A stretch of 37,465 nt of DNA from an uncultured Verrucomicrobia subdivision 3 bacterium (GTDB lineage: Bacteria > Verrucomicrobiota > Verrucomicrobiia > Limisphaerales > UBA11358). The position numbers and the translations under genes are program-made. Of the stretch, positions 1 to 7,764 are shown in pieces (the first letter of the stretch is position 1; each line of letters starts with the position of its first letter). Where the stretch lies: the NCBI GenBank assembly GCA_903895255.1, contig CAITTG010000051.1, forward strand, positions 1-37,465. Direction: 5' to 3'. The notes under the pieces are model-generated. The model did no database searches. It was not told the DNA's origin and saw nothing but the letters and a program-made list of their open reading frames with translations.

Positions 1-132
1 TATTTACACTGCGTATCGATGCAATATTACGCGAGTCGTTTGGGGTCTTCATTTTTGCATATCGTTGCCCATCTTCAAAATTGAATTGGGCGGTTCCGAC
101 GTCCCTTCAGGACGGAGGGATTTAGGGCGGCG

Positions 133-180
133 AACCCGGCACTGGGTGCCGGGCTAATTTCCGGGGTCCCTCCGGGACGG
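133..180 (+). repeat. Two-hairpin REP-like unit
   Basis: The unit begins AACCCGGCA, closes its first stem with TGCCGGGCTA, and is followed by a second stem of GTCCC pairing with GGGAC. The same order (AACCC stem, GGGCTA, AT-rich spacer, GTCCC/GGGAC stem) occurs three to four times at 34577-34800, so this is a solitary member of that family. A related GTCCC..GGAC palindrome sits just upstream at about 100-118. Confidence 0.55.
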
Positions 181-330
181 GAGGAGGAAGGGAGGCGGTG
201 GGAGATTGGAAATTTGAGATTGGAAATTTCAAAAAGGGGCAGAAAAACGTCCAACTCTCAAGAAAGGTCCAAATTTCAAACCAATTTGCGCGCAAAAGCG
301 GTTGGTTATGCGAACGAAGATTGAACAAAA

Positions 331-360
331 GCGGCGGAGGACCGCCGCACTCCAGGACGC
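331..360. repeat. GC-rich hairpin, REP-like fragment
   Basis: GCGGCGG pairs with CCGCCGC across AGGA, and CACTCC follows. The string GAGGAC..CGCCGCACTCC resembles the right end of the 112-bp repeats around the RAYT gene (18421, 19274, 19420). It is probably a degenerate or single-end copy. Confidence 0.4.
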
Positions 361-505
361 TAGCGCGCATTTAGGAGCCGCGTGGTACCAACGGCGTTGG
401 CAGCCGTGAGGGGGGCATTTTGGCCTATCGCTGCGGCGATATACGAGGCAGACGACCATCCGCAGACAAGGGATCAAGGTCGCTGGCGATGATGGCGGAG
501 ACTCG

Positions 506-529
506 CGCCCGAGACGGGCGCACTCCGGG
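506..529. repeat. Partial copy of the RAYT-associated repeat end
   Basis: GCGCCCGAGACGGGCGC is a palindrome followed by ACTCCGG. It resembles the right terminus of the three 112-bp repeats near 18.4-19.5 kb, which end GGACGGCCGCACTCCG. The left part of the unit is not clearly recognisable here. Confidence 0.4.
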
Positions 530-541
530 GAAACGGCGCGG

Positions 542-1651
542 CTACGATTTGGCGCGGCCCAGCATCGCCGCCAGGAGGGAGAGGCCCTCGGTGCTGGCCG
601 GGAAAACACCGTGCTCGGTGATCAGACCGGTGATCAGGCCGCCGGGGGTGACGTCGAAGCCGTCGTTGCGCGCGGAGGTGCCGGCGGGGGTGATGAGGAC
701 TTCCTGCCGGCGGCCGTCCGCCGCGAGTCCGATGACGTGGGTGACTTCGCGGTCAGAGCGTTGTTCGATGGGAATGTCGCGGATGCCGTCGGTAATGGTC
801 CAGTCGATGGTGCTGACGGGCAGCGCGACGTAGAAGGGAAGGCCATGGGCCCGGGCGGCGAGGGCTTTTAGGTAGGTGCCAATTTTATTCGCGGCGTCGC
901 CCGAGGCGGTGACGCGGTCCGCGCCGACGATCATGAGGTCCACCAGGCCCCGCTGAGCGAGGTGGCCGGCCTCGTTGTCCACGACGAGGGTGTGGGGGAC
1001 GGAGTGCTGGCCGAGTTCCCACGCGGTGAGGGAGGCGCCCTGCCCGCGCGGCCGGGTTTCGCTAACCCAGACATGCACGTCGATACCGGCTTCGTAGGCC
1101 TGGTAGATGGGGGCGATGGCGGTGCCCCAATCCACGCAGCCGAGCCAGCCGGCGTTGCAATGGGTCATGATCTGGAGCGGGCCGGAGCCAGGAGCTTTCC
1201 GATGGGCGACCGCGCGAACGAGTTCCAGGCCATGCGCACCGATGGCGTGATTGGTGCGCACATCCGCCTCACCGATGGCTCCCGCCTCGGCCCAAGCGGC
1301 CGCAGCGCGGTCGGCGGGTGCCAGGGAGGTGACGACGCGGCGGACGCGGTCGAGCGCCCAGCGCAGATTGACGGCGGTGGGCCGGGTGGCCAGGAGTTGG
1401 TCGTAAGCGCGTCCGACGGTGGCGTCGCTGGAGTCGTCGCGCAGGGCGAAGAAATAGCCATAGGCGGCGGTGGCCCCAATGAGCGGCGCACCACGCACGC
1501 GCATGACCTTGATGGCCTCCACGACGGCTTCCAGCGTCGCCAGCTCGCGCCATTCGATCTCGTGCGGGAGGACGGTCTGGTCCAGAATGCGGACGGTGCG
1601 TTGACCGGGGATGATCTCGATGGAGCGGCGGGGGGTGCCTTGAATTTTCAT
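542..1651 (-). CDS. mtnA: S-methyl-5-thioribose-1-phosphate isomerase
   Basis: This 369-residue cytoplasmic enzyme converts methylthioribose-1-phosphate to methylthioribulose-1-phosphate, an early step of methionine salvage. It is an eIF2B-like fold protein of normal length for MtnA. The hallmark residues are visible: RVRGAPLIGATAAYG (51-65), THCNAG with Cys165, and GADRV with Asp245. These match the catalytic Cys160/Asp240 pair of the Bacillus enzyme with a constant offset of five. The C-terminal region (VTPGGLITGLITEHG) is also typical. The ATG at 1651 gives the usual N-terminus, but I see no strong Shine-Dalgarno sequence. It is the last gene of the minus-strand run mtnB, mtnDC, mtnA, separated from mtnDC by 166 nt containing a dispersed repeat. 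Confidence 0.95.
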   Translation of the reverse strand: MKIQGTPRRSIEIIPGQRTVRILDQTVLPHEIEWRELATLEAVVEAIKVMRVRGAPLIGATAAYGYFFALRDDSSDATVGRAYDQLLATRPTAVNLRWALDRVRRVVTSLAPADRAAAAWAEAGAIGEADVRTNHAIGAHGLELVRAVAHRKAPGSGPLQIMTHCNAGWLGCVDWGTAIAPIYQAYEAGIDVHVWVSETRPRGQGASLTAWELGQHSVPHTLVVDNEAGHLAQRGLVDLMIVGADRVTASGDAANKIGTYLKALAARAHGLPFYVALPVSTIDWTITDGIRDIPIEQRSDREVTHVIGLAADGRRQEVLITPAGTSARNDGFDVTPGGLITGLITEHGVFPASTEGLSLLAAMLGRAKS

Positions 1652-1678
1652 GCGGGCGAAAGTGGGACAAAACCGTTT

Positions 1679-1811
1679 AACCGCAGATGAACGCAGATAG
1701 ACGCAGATGGGGGGAGATGATGAGCCGGAAAAACCGCGTCCTTGAATAGCGAAAGGGCTAAGGAATTCGCAGGTTTTTTATCGGCGTTCATCGGCGTCCA
1801 CCGGCGGTTGA
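1679..1811. repeat. Imperfect long palindrome built of 10-nt units
   Basis: The left arm (1679-1708) is AACCGCAGATGA followed by two more ACGCAGAT-type units. The right arm (1780-1811), read on the minus strand, is AACCGCCGGTGG followed by ACGCCGAT-type units. The arms are therefore diverged inverted copies about 30 nt long, flanking a roughly 70-nt core. Repeats with the AACCGCAGATGAACGCAGAT theme are, to my knowledge, scattered through many unrelated bacterial genomes. Placed between mtnDC and mtnA, it could form a stem in the operon mRNA. Confidence 0.55.
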
Positions 1812-1817
1812 ATGGCC

Positions 1818-3197
1818 TCATTGCGGCTGCATCATTTCAATTTCAGTGAATGAGCGGAGCACCGGGTGCGTGTGGTCCGGGTTCGGGGCGTTGCCCGGGC
1901 GCACGAGCAGCGCGGTGGCGCAACCGGCGGCGCGCGCGGCGTCCAGCTCGGCGGTGACATCGCTGAGATACAGAATCTCACTGGTGGCCACCCCGGCGGC
2001 GGCGGCGATGGCGGCGTAGCTGGCGGCGACGCGTTTGGGGCCGGTGGTGGTGTCAGCGTGACCACTGAGGTACCGGCTCAAATCGCCCGCATCGGTGTGG
2101 CGGAAAAAGAGCCGCTGCGCGTGCACGCTGCCCGAGGAAAAGATGCGCACTTTCCGCCCTTGCGCCACCCACGCGGCCAGCGCGGGAGGCACATCGGGGA
2201 ATACCACCGATTTTAACGCGCCGCTGGCAAAGCCCTCCTCCCAAATCAACCCTTGCAATTGCTTCAGGCCGGTTTGTTTCGCGTCGCGGTCCATGAGTTC
2301 ATTCACAAGGGCGACGATGTCAGAAACGGTCCGGGGCTCGTGCGTGGCGGCGGTGTCCGACCAGGCCTCCGTGAACATCGTTTGCACGGCGGCCAAGACA
2401 GCCGGTTCGGTGCCGCGCCGTTCCAGAAAGGCGGCGAGATGGGCGCGGGCATAGGGGAAGAGGACATCATGGACGTAGGCGAGCGGGGAAACGGTGCCTT
2501 CGATGTCCAACAGCACGAGAGCGCCCCCAAAGCGGATGGTCACCTCGGGCGGCGCCGGACTGGCTGTCTTCCCTGCCCCCCCCAAGGCTTGGAGTTCGCG
2601 GAAGAGCGCCGGTTGGTCGAAATTTTCAACGGCCGGACCGCCGCCGGGCAGGTAGCGGGGCCCGAAACAGAGCGGCTCGTACTGGCTGGCGATGCCGTCA
2701 CCCGTGTAGAGGGGAGTCCACCCGGCTTTTTCGCGGAAGAGGCGGATGGCGCGGATGGTACGGTCGGCACACAGGTCAAACCAGTGCTTGGTCCCGGCCG
2801 GCACGTTGATGAGGTCGCCTTCCTCCACCTGGATGGAAAACAGCGGACCGGTGGCGTCCTCGGGGTGGATGTAAAAGATTCCCCGGCCCTTGACGACGAA
2901 CCGGACCTCGTCCTCGGCATGGCGGTGCTCCTTATTAAACTTGTCGAGCATGGCCTGGAGATGGGGGATTTCGGGGGTGACATCCACGACGTCGGCGGTG
3001 ATGTAGCCGCCCCGGGCTTTCAAGGTCTCGACCTCGGGGGCGTAGGCCTGGAGAATCTCCGCAGCCGAGGCATCGCGGTCCACCCGGCCGGCCACGGGCC
3101 AGCAATCGTAGTCAATACCGAACGGCCGGAGGAATTCCCGGATTTCACCCGGCGCATTGAGCGCCCGGTCCTCTGCGATGATGCGAACGGTGGCCAT
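1818..3197 (-). CDS. mtnDC: Acireductone dioxygenase / enolase-phosphatase fusion
   Basis: This 459-residue protein joins two methionine-salvage enzymes. Residues 1 to about 180 form the cupin acireductone dioxygenase (MtnD), with metal ligands His91, His93 and Glu97 in HRHAEDE and His138 in GTKHWF. Residues from about 222 onward form the HAD-type enolase-phosphatase E1 (MtnC). The nucleophile motif is DIEGT (Asp231, Glu233), motif II is FSSGS (353-357), Lys388 is in TGPKR, and motif IV is SDVTAELDA (412-420). A linker of about 40 residues, rich in Ala, Gly and Pro, joins them. MtnC makes the acireductone that MtnD oxidises, so consecutive steps are fused, but in reverse order along the chain. 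The upstream mtnB stop is only 25 nt away, indicating co-transcription. Confidence 0.95.
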   Translation of the reverse strand: MATVRIIAEDRALNAPGEIREFLRPFGIDYDCWPVAGRVDRDASAAEILQAYAPEVETLKARGGYITADVVDVTPEIPHLQAMLDKFNKEHRHAEDEVRFVVKGRGIFYIHPEDATGPLFSIQVEEGDLINVPAGTKHWFDLCADRTIRAIRLFREKAGWTPLYTGDGIASQYEPLCFGPRYLPGGGPAVENFDQPALFRELQALGGAGKTASPAPPEVTIRFGGALVLLDIEGTVSPLAYVHDVLFPYARAHLAAFLERRGTEPAVLAAVQTMFTEAWSDTAATHEPRTVSDIVALVNELMDRDAKQTGLKQLQGLIWEEGFASGALKSVVFPDVPPALAAWVAQGRKVRIFSSGSVHAQRLFFRHTDAGDLSRYLSGHADTTTGPKRVAASYAAIAAAAGVATSEILYLSDVTAELDAARAAGCATALLVRPGNAPNPDHTHPVLRSFTEIEMMQPQ

Positions 3198-3222
3198 GGC
3201 AAAACTTAACCACCAAACTTAC

Positions 3223-3894
3223 CTAGGCGCGGCCGAATAACAATTGCTTCTGTGTTACAACTTGGAAAAGAAATTCCAGCACCTCGATGTGCCGCCGGGC
3301 GGCGGGAATGGAATCGCCCCAGGTGTAAAGGCCGTGTCCGGCCATGAGGAAACCGTGCTTGATGGGGTTGGGGGAGTCGGTGAGGCGGTTTTCCACCACG
3401 CGGGCGAGGGAGGCAATGTCTTGGGTATTGGCGAAGACCGGCAGGGCAATGCGGGTTTCGTGGGTGGTGATGCCAGCCAGGCCTTTGAGCATTTCGTAGC
3501 CCTCGATGACCAGTTCGGAGCGGGACTGCGCCGCTTCGGAGAGGACCGTGGCCGCAATAGAATGGGTGTGCAGGACCGATCCGGCACCACCCGCCCGGGC
3601 CAGCGCAATGTGCAACAGGGCCTCGGCGGAGGGCTTGGGAAGGGCGGGGTCCAGGGATTTGGCATTCGCATCGACGAGAGTGAAATTCGCGGGCTCCAGC
3701 CGGCCTTTGTCGAATCCGCTGCCGGTCATGAGGAGGATCAGGGGGTCGCGGCTGATGACAACGCTGAAGTTGCTGCTGGTGCCGAGCGACCAGCCGCGCT
3801 GGTGAAAGTCGTGGCCGGATTCGCACAGTTCGCGCACCAAGGCGAGGTGCGGCTGGATCAGAGGATGGACGGGCTGGGCGCTGGGAATTGACAT
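3223..3894 (-). CDS. mtnB: Methylthioribulose-1-phosphate dehydratase
   Basis: This 223-residue class II aldolase-fold zinc enzyme dehydrates methylthioribulose-1-phosphate in methionine salvage. Visible signatures are SLGTSSNFS (36-44), TGSGFDKG (57-64), Glu91 in KPSAEALLH as the likely acid/base, zinc ligands His109 and His111 in LHTHS, and a third ligand His187 in GHGLYTWG. Length and motif spacing are typical of MtnB rather than of fuculose or ribulose aldolases, and its neighbours are mtnDC and mtnA. The ATG at 3894 is the only start fitting the family N-terminus. It is the first gene of the operon. No MTA nucleosidase, phosphorylase or MTR kinase lies in the window. Confidence 0.93.
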   Translation of the reverse strand: MSIPSAQPVHPLIQPHLALVRELCESGHDFHQRGWSLGTSSNFSVVISRDPLILLMTGSGFDKGRLEPANFTLVDANAKSLDPALPKPSAEALLHIALARAGGAGSVLHTHSIAATVLSEAAQSRSELVIEGYEMLKGLAGITTHETRIALPVFANTQDIASLARVVENRLTDSPNPIKHGFLMAGHGLYTWGDSIPAARRHIEVLEFLFQVVTQKQLLFGRA

Positions 3895-3996
3895 GGCGGC
3901 AAATTTTTAGCCGGGCAATCGGGCAAGTCAAGCGTAAGAGGCTTTGGGCTCTGGGCTCTGGGCTTTGGGCGGACCGCAATATCGCAGCCCTCGTGG

Positions 3997-5409
3997 CTAG
4001 ATTATGCCGGCGCGTTGCATGGCCACGGCGTAGTCGTACTCGGGTTTGCGGGCGGTGCGACCGCGCAGGGCGTTGGCGGCGTCATCGCCGGGGAAACTTT
4101 CGGTGGCGACGTCCCAAGTGAGTTTGCGCTTTAACTTCATGCTGATCCAGGCGGCGGCGCAGGCTTCGAGGCTGCGGGCGGATTGCTGGATGGGGGCGAT
4201 GGGCTGGCGGTGGGCAACGATGCTTTCCAACCAATTGCCGTGATGGGTGCGGCTGGGCATCCAGCGCACGGCATCGGCACCGAGCGGGGTGAGGAGTTTG
4301 GGATCGCTGGCGCGCAAGGATTTCAAGGCGGATGGATTCGTGGACAGGTTGGGATCGCTGGCAGTGACAGCTTCCTCGCTGCGGGTGCAGAAAATCCAGC
4401 CCTCATCGCCCTCAAAGCGCAGGCCGGTCTCAAATTGGTTGTCGAGGATCACCTGCACGTGATTGGGGTAGGCCATTTCCACATGGTAGGTGGTGTGCAC
4501 GGTCCAGGCGTCATGATGCATGAACTGGGCGCGGGCATCCACGGTGAGCGGGCCGCCGAGTTCCTGGCCCATGGCCCATTGGGCAATATCCACATGGTGG
4601 GCGCCCCAGTTGGTGATCATGCCCAGGCCGAAATCCTCGGTGGTGATCCAGCCGGGCCGGCCTTCCAGGGCGTGCTGGGGATGGCCGCGGAGTTCCGTGT
4701 ATACCTGCTCGGGGGCGGACCCCAGCCAGCGTTCGTAATCGAGATTGGACGGCACGGGCATGGGGACGAAGGGATGGCCGCTGGGTTTGTCGAGGCCTAC
4801 GCCGATGCGAATGGTATGCAACTGACCCAGGCGGCCGTTGCGCACGGCCTCGCTGGCCTTGCGGAAGCTGCCCCAGGGCCGTTCGGAACGCTGCTGGGAG
4901 CCGGTCTGCAAGATAATCCCCTTCGCCTCCACCGTTTTGCGCAGGGCCATGGCCTCCAGAATGGAATAGGTGACCGGCTTCTGCACGTAGACATGCTTGC
5001 CGGCGATGGCGGCATCAATTGCCACGCGCGCGTGCGAATGGTCGGGCACGGTGACCACCACGGCGTCAATCTCCGGCGAGGCGAGGACATCGCGGTAATC
5101 ATGGTAGGTCTTGACCTCGCCGGCGGCCGCGCCGCGCTCGGCATAATATTCCTCGACCATTTTTTTGCCGGCGGCGAGCCGGACGGAATCGAGGTCGCAC
5201 ACGGCCACGACGCGGGCGAGGGACTCGTTCATCACATTGCCCATGTCGCTGCGGCCCATGCGGCCGCAACCGATCTGGGCCACCTGAAGGCGCTGGCTGG
5301 GGGCATCCGCGCCGAGGAGGCGGGACGGGATCAGATTGGGCAGCAAGGCCAGGCCGGCGGCGCCGCGCAGGCTGTTTCTTAGAAAACGACGACGGGAGGA
5401 AAGGTGCAT
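3997..5409 (-). CDS. Tat-exported Gfo/Idh/MocA oxidoreductase (2)
   Basis: This 470-residue NAD(P)-dependent sugar oxidoreductase-like protein has an N-terminal twin-arginine signal (SSRRRFLRNS, residues 4-13, then a hydrophobic stretch to about 26). A Rossmann domain follows with GCGRMGRS (47-54). The family EKP position reads KHVYVQKP (Gln143-Lys144-Pro145), so the catalytic Lys is kept. The C-terminal alpha/beta domain fills the rest. I start it at 5409 because upstream in-frame sequence overlaps the preceding gene and does not look like protein. The stop of the upstream oxidoreductase is only 10 nt away, so the two are in one operon with DUF1080. The substrate is unknown. The context suggests oxidation or reduction of C3 on a glycoside in the periplasm. 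Confidence 0.9.
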   Translation of the reverse strand: MHLSSRRRFLRNSLRGAAGLALLPNLIPSRLLGADAPSQRLQVAQIGCGRMGRSDMGNVMNESLARVVAVCDLDSVRLAAGKKMVEEYYAERGAAAGEVKTYHDYRDVLASPEIDAVVVTVPDHSHARVAIDAAIAGKHVYVQKPVTYSILEAMALRKTVEAKGIILQTGSQQRSERPWGSFRKASEAVRNGRLGQLHTIRIGVGLDKPSGHPFVPMPVPSNLDYERWLGSAPEQVYTELRGHPQHALEGRPGWITTEDFGLGMITNWGAHHVDIAQWAMGQELGGPLTVDARAQFMHHDAWTVHTTYHVEMAYPNHVQVILDNQFETGLRFEGDEGWIFCTRSEEAVTASDPNLSTNPSALKSLRASDPKLLTPLGADAVRWMPSRTHHGNWLESIVAHRQPIAPIQQSARSLEACAAAWISMKLKRKLTWDVATESFPGDDAANALRGRTARKPEYDYAVAMQRAGII

Positions 5410-5419
5410 AAGTGATGGT

Positions 5420-6844
5420 TTACAAGCGGTAATATTGCTCCCAATCCGGGCGCGGCGGGACGCCGGCGAGCAGTTCGTTGGCGAGGGGATGATTGGTGAT
5501 CTGTTTGGCGTCGCGATCGAAGGCCAGTTTGGCATTGACCCGCTGGGCAATGACGCCCAGAACCATGGTCTGGCAGAGCGGACCGGCAATGGCAAAGGAG
5601 GAGCGGCAGGTTTCCTCGCCCTGGCAGGCCAGCAAAAAGTTTTTGTGGTGGTTGGACGGACTCTTGGGCACCGGCGGCAGTTGCGCGGCCATTTCCCGAG
5701 CCTTCGCCTCCGGAATAATCTTCAGCGTGGAACCGTGCGATCCGCCTTTAAAGGTGAGCCCCTCGCCATAGATGATTTTGCCGGGCGGATTCACCTTGGT
5801 ATCGATCGATCCGGTCGAAGGCGGGGGAATATTGGGGTCCACCACCGGGGCGCCCATGTCATCCGGCAGCGGGGGCAGGTTGCGCTGGCCGTCGTACCAG
5901 GTCAAATCCAGCGGCGGCTGGGAACCGCGGGCCGGAAAGTGGAACAGCAGCGTGGAGGCCTGCGGGAAGATGAAGGGACTGTAGCCATCCAGCTGCACGG
6001 CATCCACCTCGGTGGGCAGGCCCAGATCCAGGAACTGGTGGGCGGTGTCAAAGATATGGGCGCCCCAGTCGCCGAGCGCGCCGTTGCCAAAATCAAACCA
6101 CGAGCGCCAGTCGCCATTGACGTAGCCAACGTTATACTGATGAAACCGGGCCATGGTCAGCCAGCAATCCCAGTCCAGCGTGGCGGGCACGGGTTGTCCG
6201 GGCAGCAAGCCGCTGACTTTCATGCCATGCCAGCGCCGCTTGTTGTTCATGTAAGCGGTGATGCGCGTGACGTTTTTGATGACCCCGGCATTCACCCAGG
6301 CTTGGAATTGAAAATAGTTGGCCTCGGAATGGCCCTGGTTGCCCATTTGCGCGGCTACTTTGTATTTCTTTTCCGCGGCCATCATCAATTCGATTTGCCG
6401 GAAGCTGTGGCCCATGGGCTTTTCACAATAAACATGCTTGCCCAGGGACATCGCCGTCATGGCAATGGGAAAATGGGAAAAATCGGGAACCCCAACACTG
6501 ACGGCTTCAATCTGGCCGCCCATTTTGTCAAACATCTGGCGAAAATCCTGGAAGCGCGGGACGTTCGGAAATTTCTTCAAAATCGCCTGGGTATGCGGCG
6601 CCCCCATGTCGGTGTCACAAAACGCGACCAGGTTCGCCAGGCCGGTGGCATGCAGGGCCAGGACGTCCTCCGCGCCGCGATTGCCAATGCCGCAGCAGGC
6701 GAGGTTCACTTTGCCGCCGGCGCCTGCCGCCAGCAGGTGACGCGGAGTGACGAACGCGCCAGCGCCGGCCGCCAGCACGCCTTGGAGAAAGGAACGCCGG
6801 CGCATGGGTAGGCCGGCCGGTTTGATTGCACGTTTCGCGGGCAT
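5420..6844 (-). CDS. Tat-exported Gfo/Idh/MocA oxidoreductase (1)
   Basis: This 474-residue protein has a twin-arginine leader (PMRRRSFLQGVLAAGAG, residues 13-29), a Rossmann nucleotide-binding stretch ACCGIGNRG (49-57) and the family EKP motif in KHVYCEKPMGHS (136-147). It belongs to the Gfo/Idh/MocA dehydrogenases that are abundant in Verrucomicrobiota and Planctomycetota. The start is uncertain: ATG 6844 gives a short basic extension before the Arg pair, and ATG 6805 would begin directly at the Arg-Arg-Arg. Neither has a clear ribosome-binding site. It follows the DUF1080 gene by 23 nt and precedes a second oxidoreductase by 10 nt. A role in periplasmic sugar oxidation is inferred from this grouping. 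Confidence 0.88.
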   Translation of the reverse strand: MPAKRAIKPAGLPMRRRSFLQGVLAAGAGAFVTPRHLLAAGAGGKVNLACCGIGNRGAEDVLALHATGLANLVAFCDTDMGAPHTQAILKKFPNVPRFQDFRQMFDKMGGQIEAVSVGVPDFSHFPIAMTAMSLGKHVYCEKPMGHSFRQIELMMAAEKKYKVAAQMGNQGHSEANYFQFQAWVNAGVIKNVTRITAYMNNKRRWHGMKVSGLLPGQPVPATLDWDCWLTMARFHQYNVGYVNGDWRSWFDFGNGALGDWGAHIFDTAHQFLDLGLPTEVDAVQLDGYSPFIFPQASTLLFHFPARGSQPPLDLTWYDGQRNLPPLPDDMGAPVVDPNIPPPSTGSIDTKVNPPGKIIYGEGLTFKGGSHGSTLKIIPEAKAREMAAQLPPVPKSPSNHHKNFLLACQGEETCRSSFAIAGPLCQTMVLGVIAQRVNAKLAFDRDAKQITNHPLANELLAGVPPRPDWEQYYRL

Positions 6845-6867
6845 AGGGTAAGGTTGGGGGATGGGGG

Positions 6868-7644
6868 TTAATTGGCCGGCAGTTCCCGGATTTTGACATT
6901 GCGAAAGGACACTTCGCTGCCGTGTTCCTGAAGCAAAATGTGACCGTCCGGCCATTCGCCGAAATCGGGGATGTTCTTAAATTTACTCAGGGCCACCGCC
7001 TGGCGGAATTCCGGGGAGCCGCGCTCAAACTGCACGGTCAGCGCGCCGTTGAGCCAGAACTCGACGTGTTTGCCCTGCGACACAATGCGCGCGTGGTTCC
7101 ATTCGCCCACCGGCAGCAGGCGCTTGTCCGCGGGCGCGGGAATCAAATCATAAAGCGAGCCCTCCTTGCGATCACCATTCCGTCCCAGCTTGGCATCCGG
7201 ATGGGTCAGGTCATCCAGGATTTGGAATTCCAGACCAATGGCGGAGCCGAGGCCGGTGGGTTTGCCGGTCACCTTGTCGATGGGCGAGATATCCGGCTGC
7301 ACGAAAATCTTGATGCCGCTGTTGCAGCCCTTCGTGGTGCGGAAATCCGCAGTGAGTTCAAAGTCGCTGTAGCGTTTCCGGGTGATGATGTCACCGCCCC
7401 CGGCGGCTTCCTGCCCGCCATTTTCGTGCACGGTCAAAATGCCATTTTTAATAAACCAGCCGTGGGAAGGGAAATTTTCCGACTTGGCGCTGCGCCAGCC
7501 ATCGGTGGTTTTGCCATCCCAGAGCAACTGCCAGCCGGCAGCCTTTTCCGCCTCTGTAAGCGTGTTGTTTTCCTGAGCGAGGAGCGGAATGGCGGCAAAG
7601 ACCACGGAGGTCAAGGCGACCAGGAGGAACTGGTTTATTTTCAT
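6868..7644 (-). CDS. DUF1080 / 3-keto-disaccharide hydrolase-domain protein
   Basis: This 258-residue secreted protein has a Sec signal peptide (residues 1 to about 23, ending PLLAQ). The rest is a single DUF1080 (3-keto-disaccharide hydrolase) jelly-roll domain, with the typical opening LLWDGKTTDGWR (40-51), then FELTADFRTTKGCNSGIKIF (95-114) and a C-terminal VSFRNVKIREL. Family members act on 3-keto-glycosides, cleaving the glycosidic bond by hydrolysis or elimination. It is the promoter-proximal gene of a three-gene minus-strand operon with two Gfo/Idh/MocA oxidoreductases, and it is divergent from a TIM-barrel protein. The ATG at 7644 places the signal peptide correctly. The exact substrate cannot be read from sequence. 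Confidence 0.9.
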   Translation of the reverse strand: MKINQFLLVALTSVVFAAIPLLAQENNTLTEAEKAAGWQLLWDGKTTDGWRSAKSENFPSHGWFIKNGILTVHENGGQEAAGGGDIITRKRYSDFELTADFRTTKGCNSGIKIFVQPDISPIDKVTGKPTGLGSAIGLEFQILDDLTHPDAKLGRNGDRKEGSLYDLIPAPADKRLLPVGEWNHARIVSQGKHVEFWLNGALTVQFERGSPEFRQAVALSKFKNIPDFGEWPDGHILLQEHGSEVSFRNVKIRELPAN

Positions 7645-7764
7645 GAATGCAACGGATTTGACGCAGTTTGCCGATTGGCGGTTACAATTCAAGGATTTTG
7701 CGTGTCCGGCAGTAACCCCTTGCACCGCGGGGCCGTCCATGTAATAAATCTCGGAACACGCATT
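7645..7764. promoter_or_regulatory. Divergent promoter region of the sugar cluster
   Basis: These 120 nt separate the minus-strand DUF1080 operon from the plus-strand TIM-barrel gene and must hold at least two promoters. On the plus strand, TTGACG (7658-7663) and TACAAT (7683-7688) resemble -35 and -10 boxes, but the 19-nt spacer is long, so this assignment is tentative. I see no clear operator palindrome. Confidence 0.3.

Larger units (their letters stand above)
1..541. other. Gene-free stretch with REP-like hairpins
   Basis: No convincing gene is seen here. The short open frames have repetitive, low-complexity translations and coincide with palindromes. Three palindromic pieces are listed separately (133-180, 331-360, 506-529). 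At about 204-231 a short unit reading AGATTGGAAATTT is repeated in tandem. The mtnA stop codon lies at the right edge, so this is the region downstream of the methionine-salvage operon. Confidence 0.6.

Noticed and set aside
3918..3970. Short tandem GGGCTCT/GGGCTTT units before mtnB
   Set aside because: It is a simple-sequence stretch of a few imperfect copies in a 102-nt gap, with no evident regulatory meaning.
4183..5382. Plus-strand open frame opposite the second oxidoreductase
   Set aside because: The minus strand encodes a complete Gfo/Idh/MocA protein with a Tat leader. The plus-strand frame is a compositional shadow.
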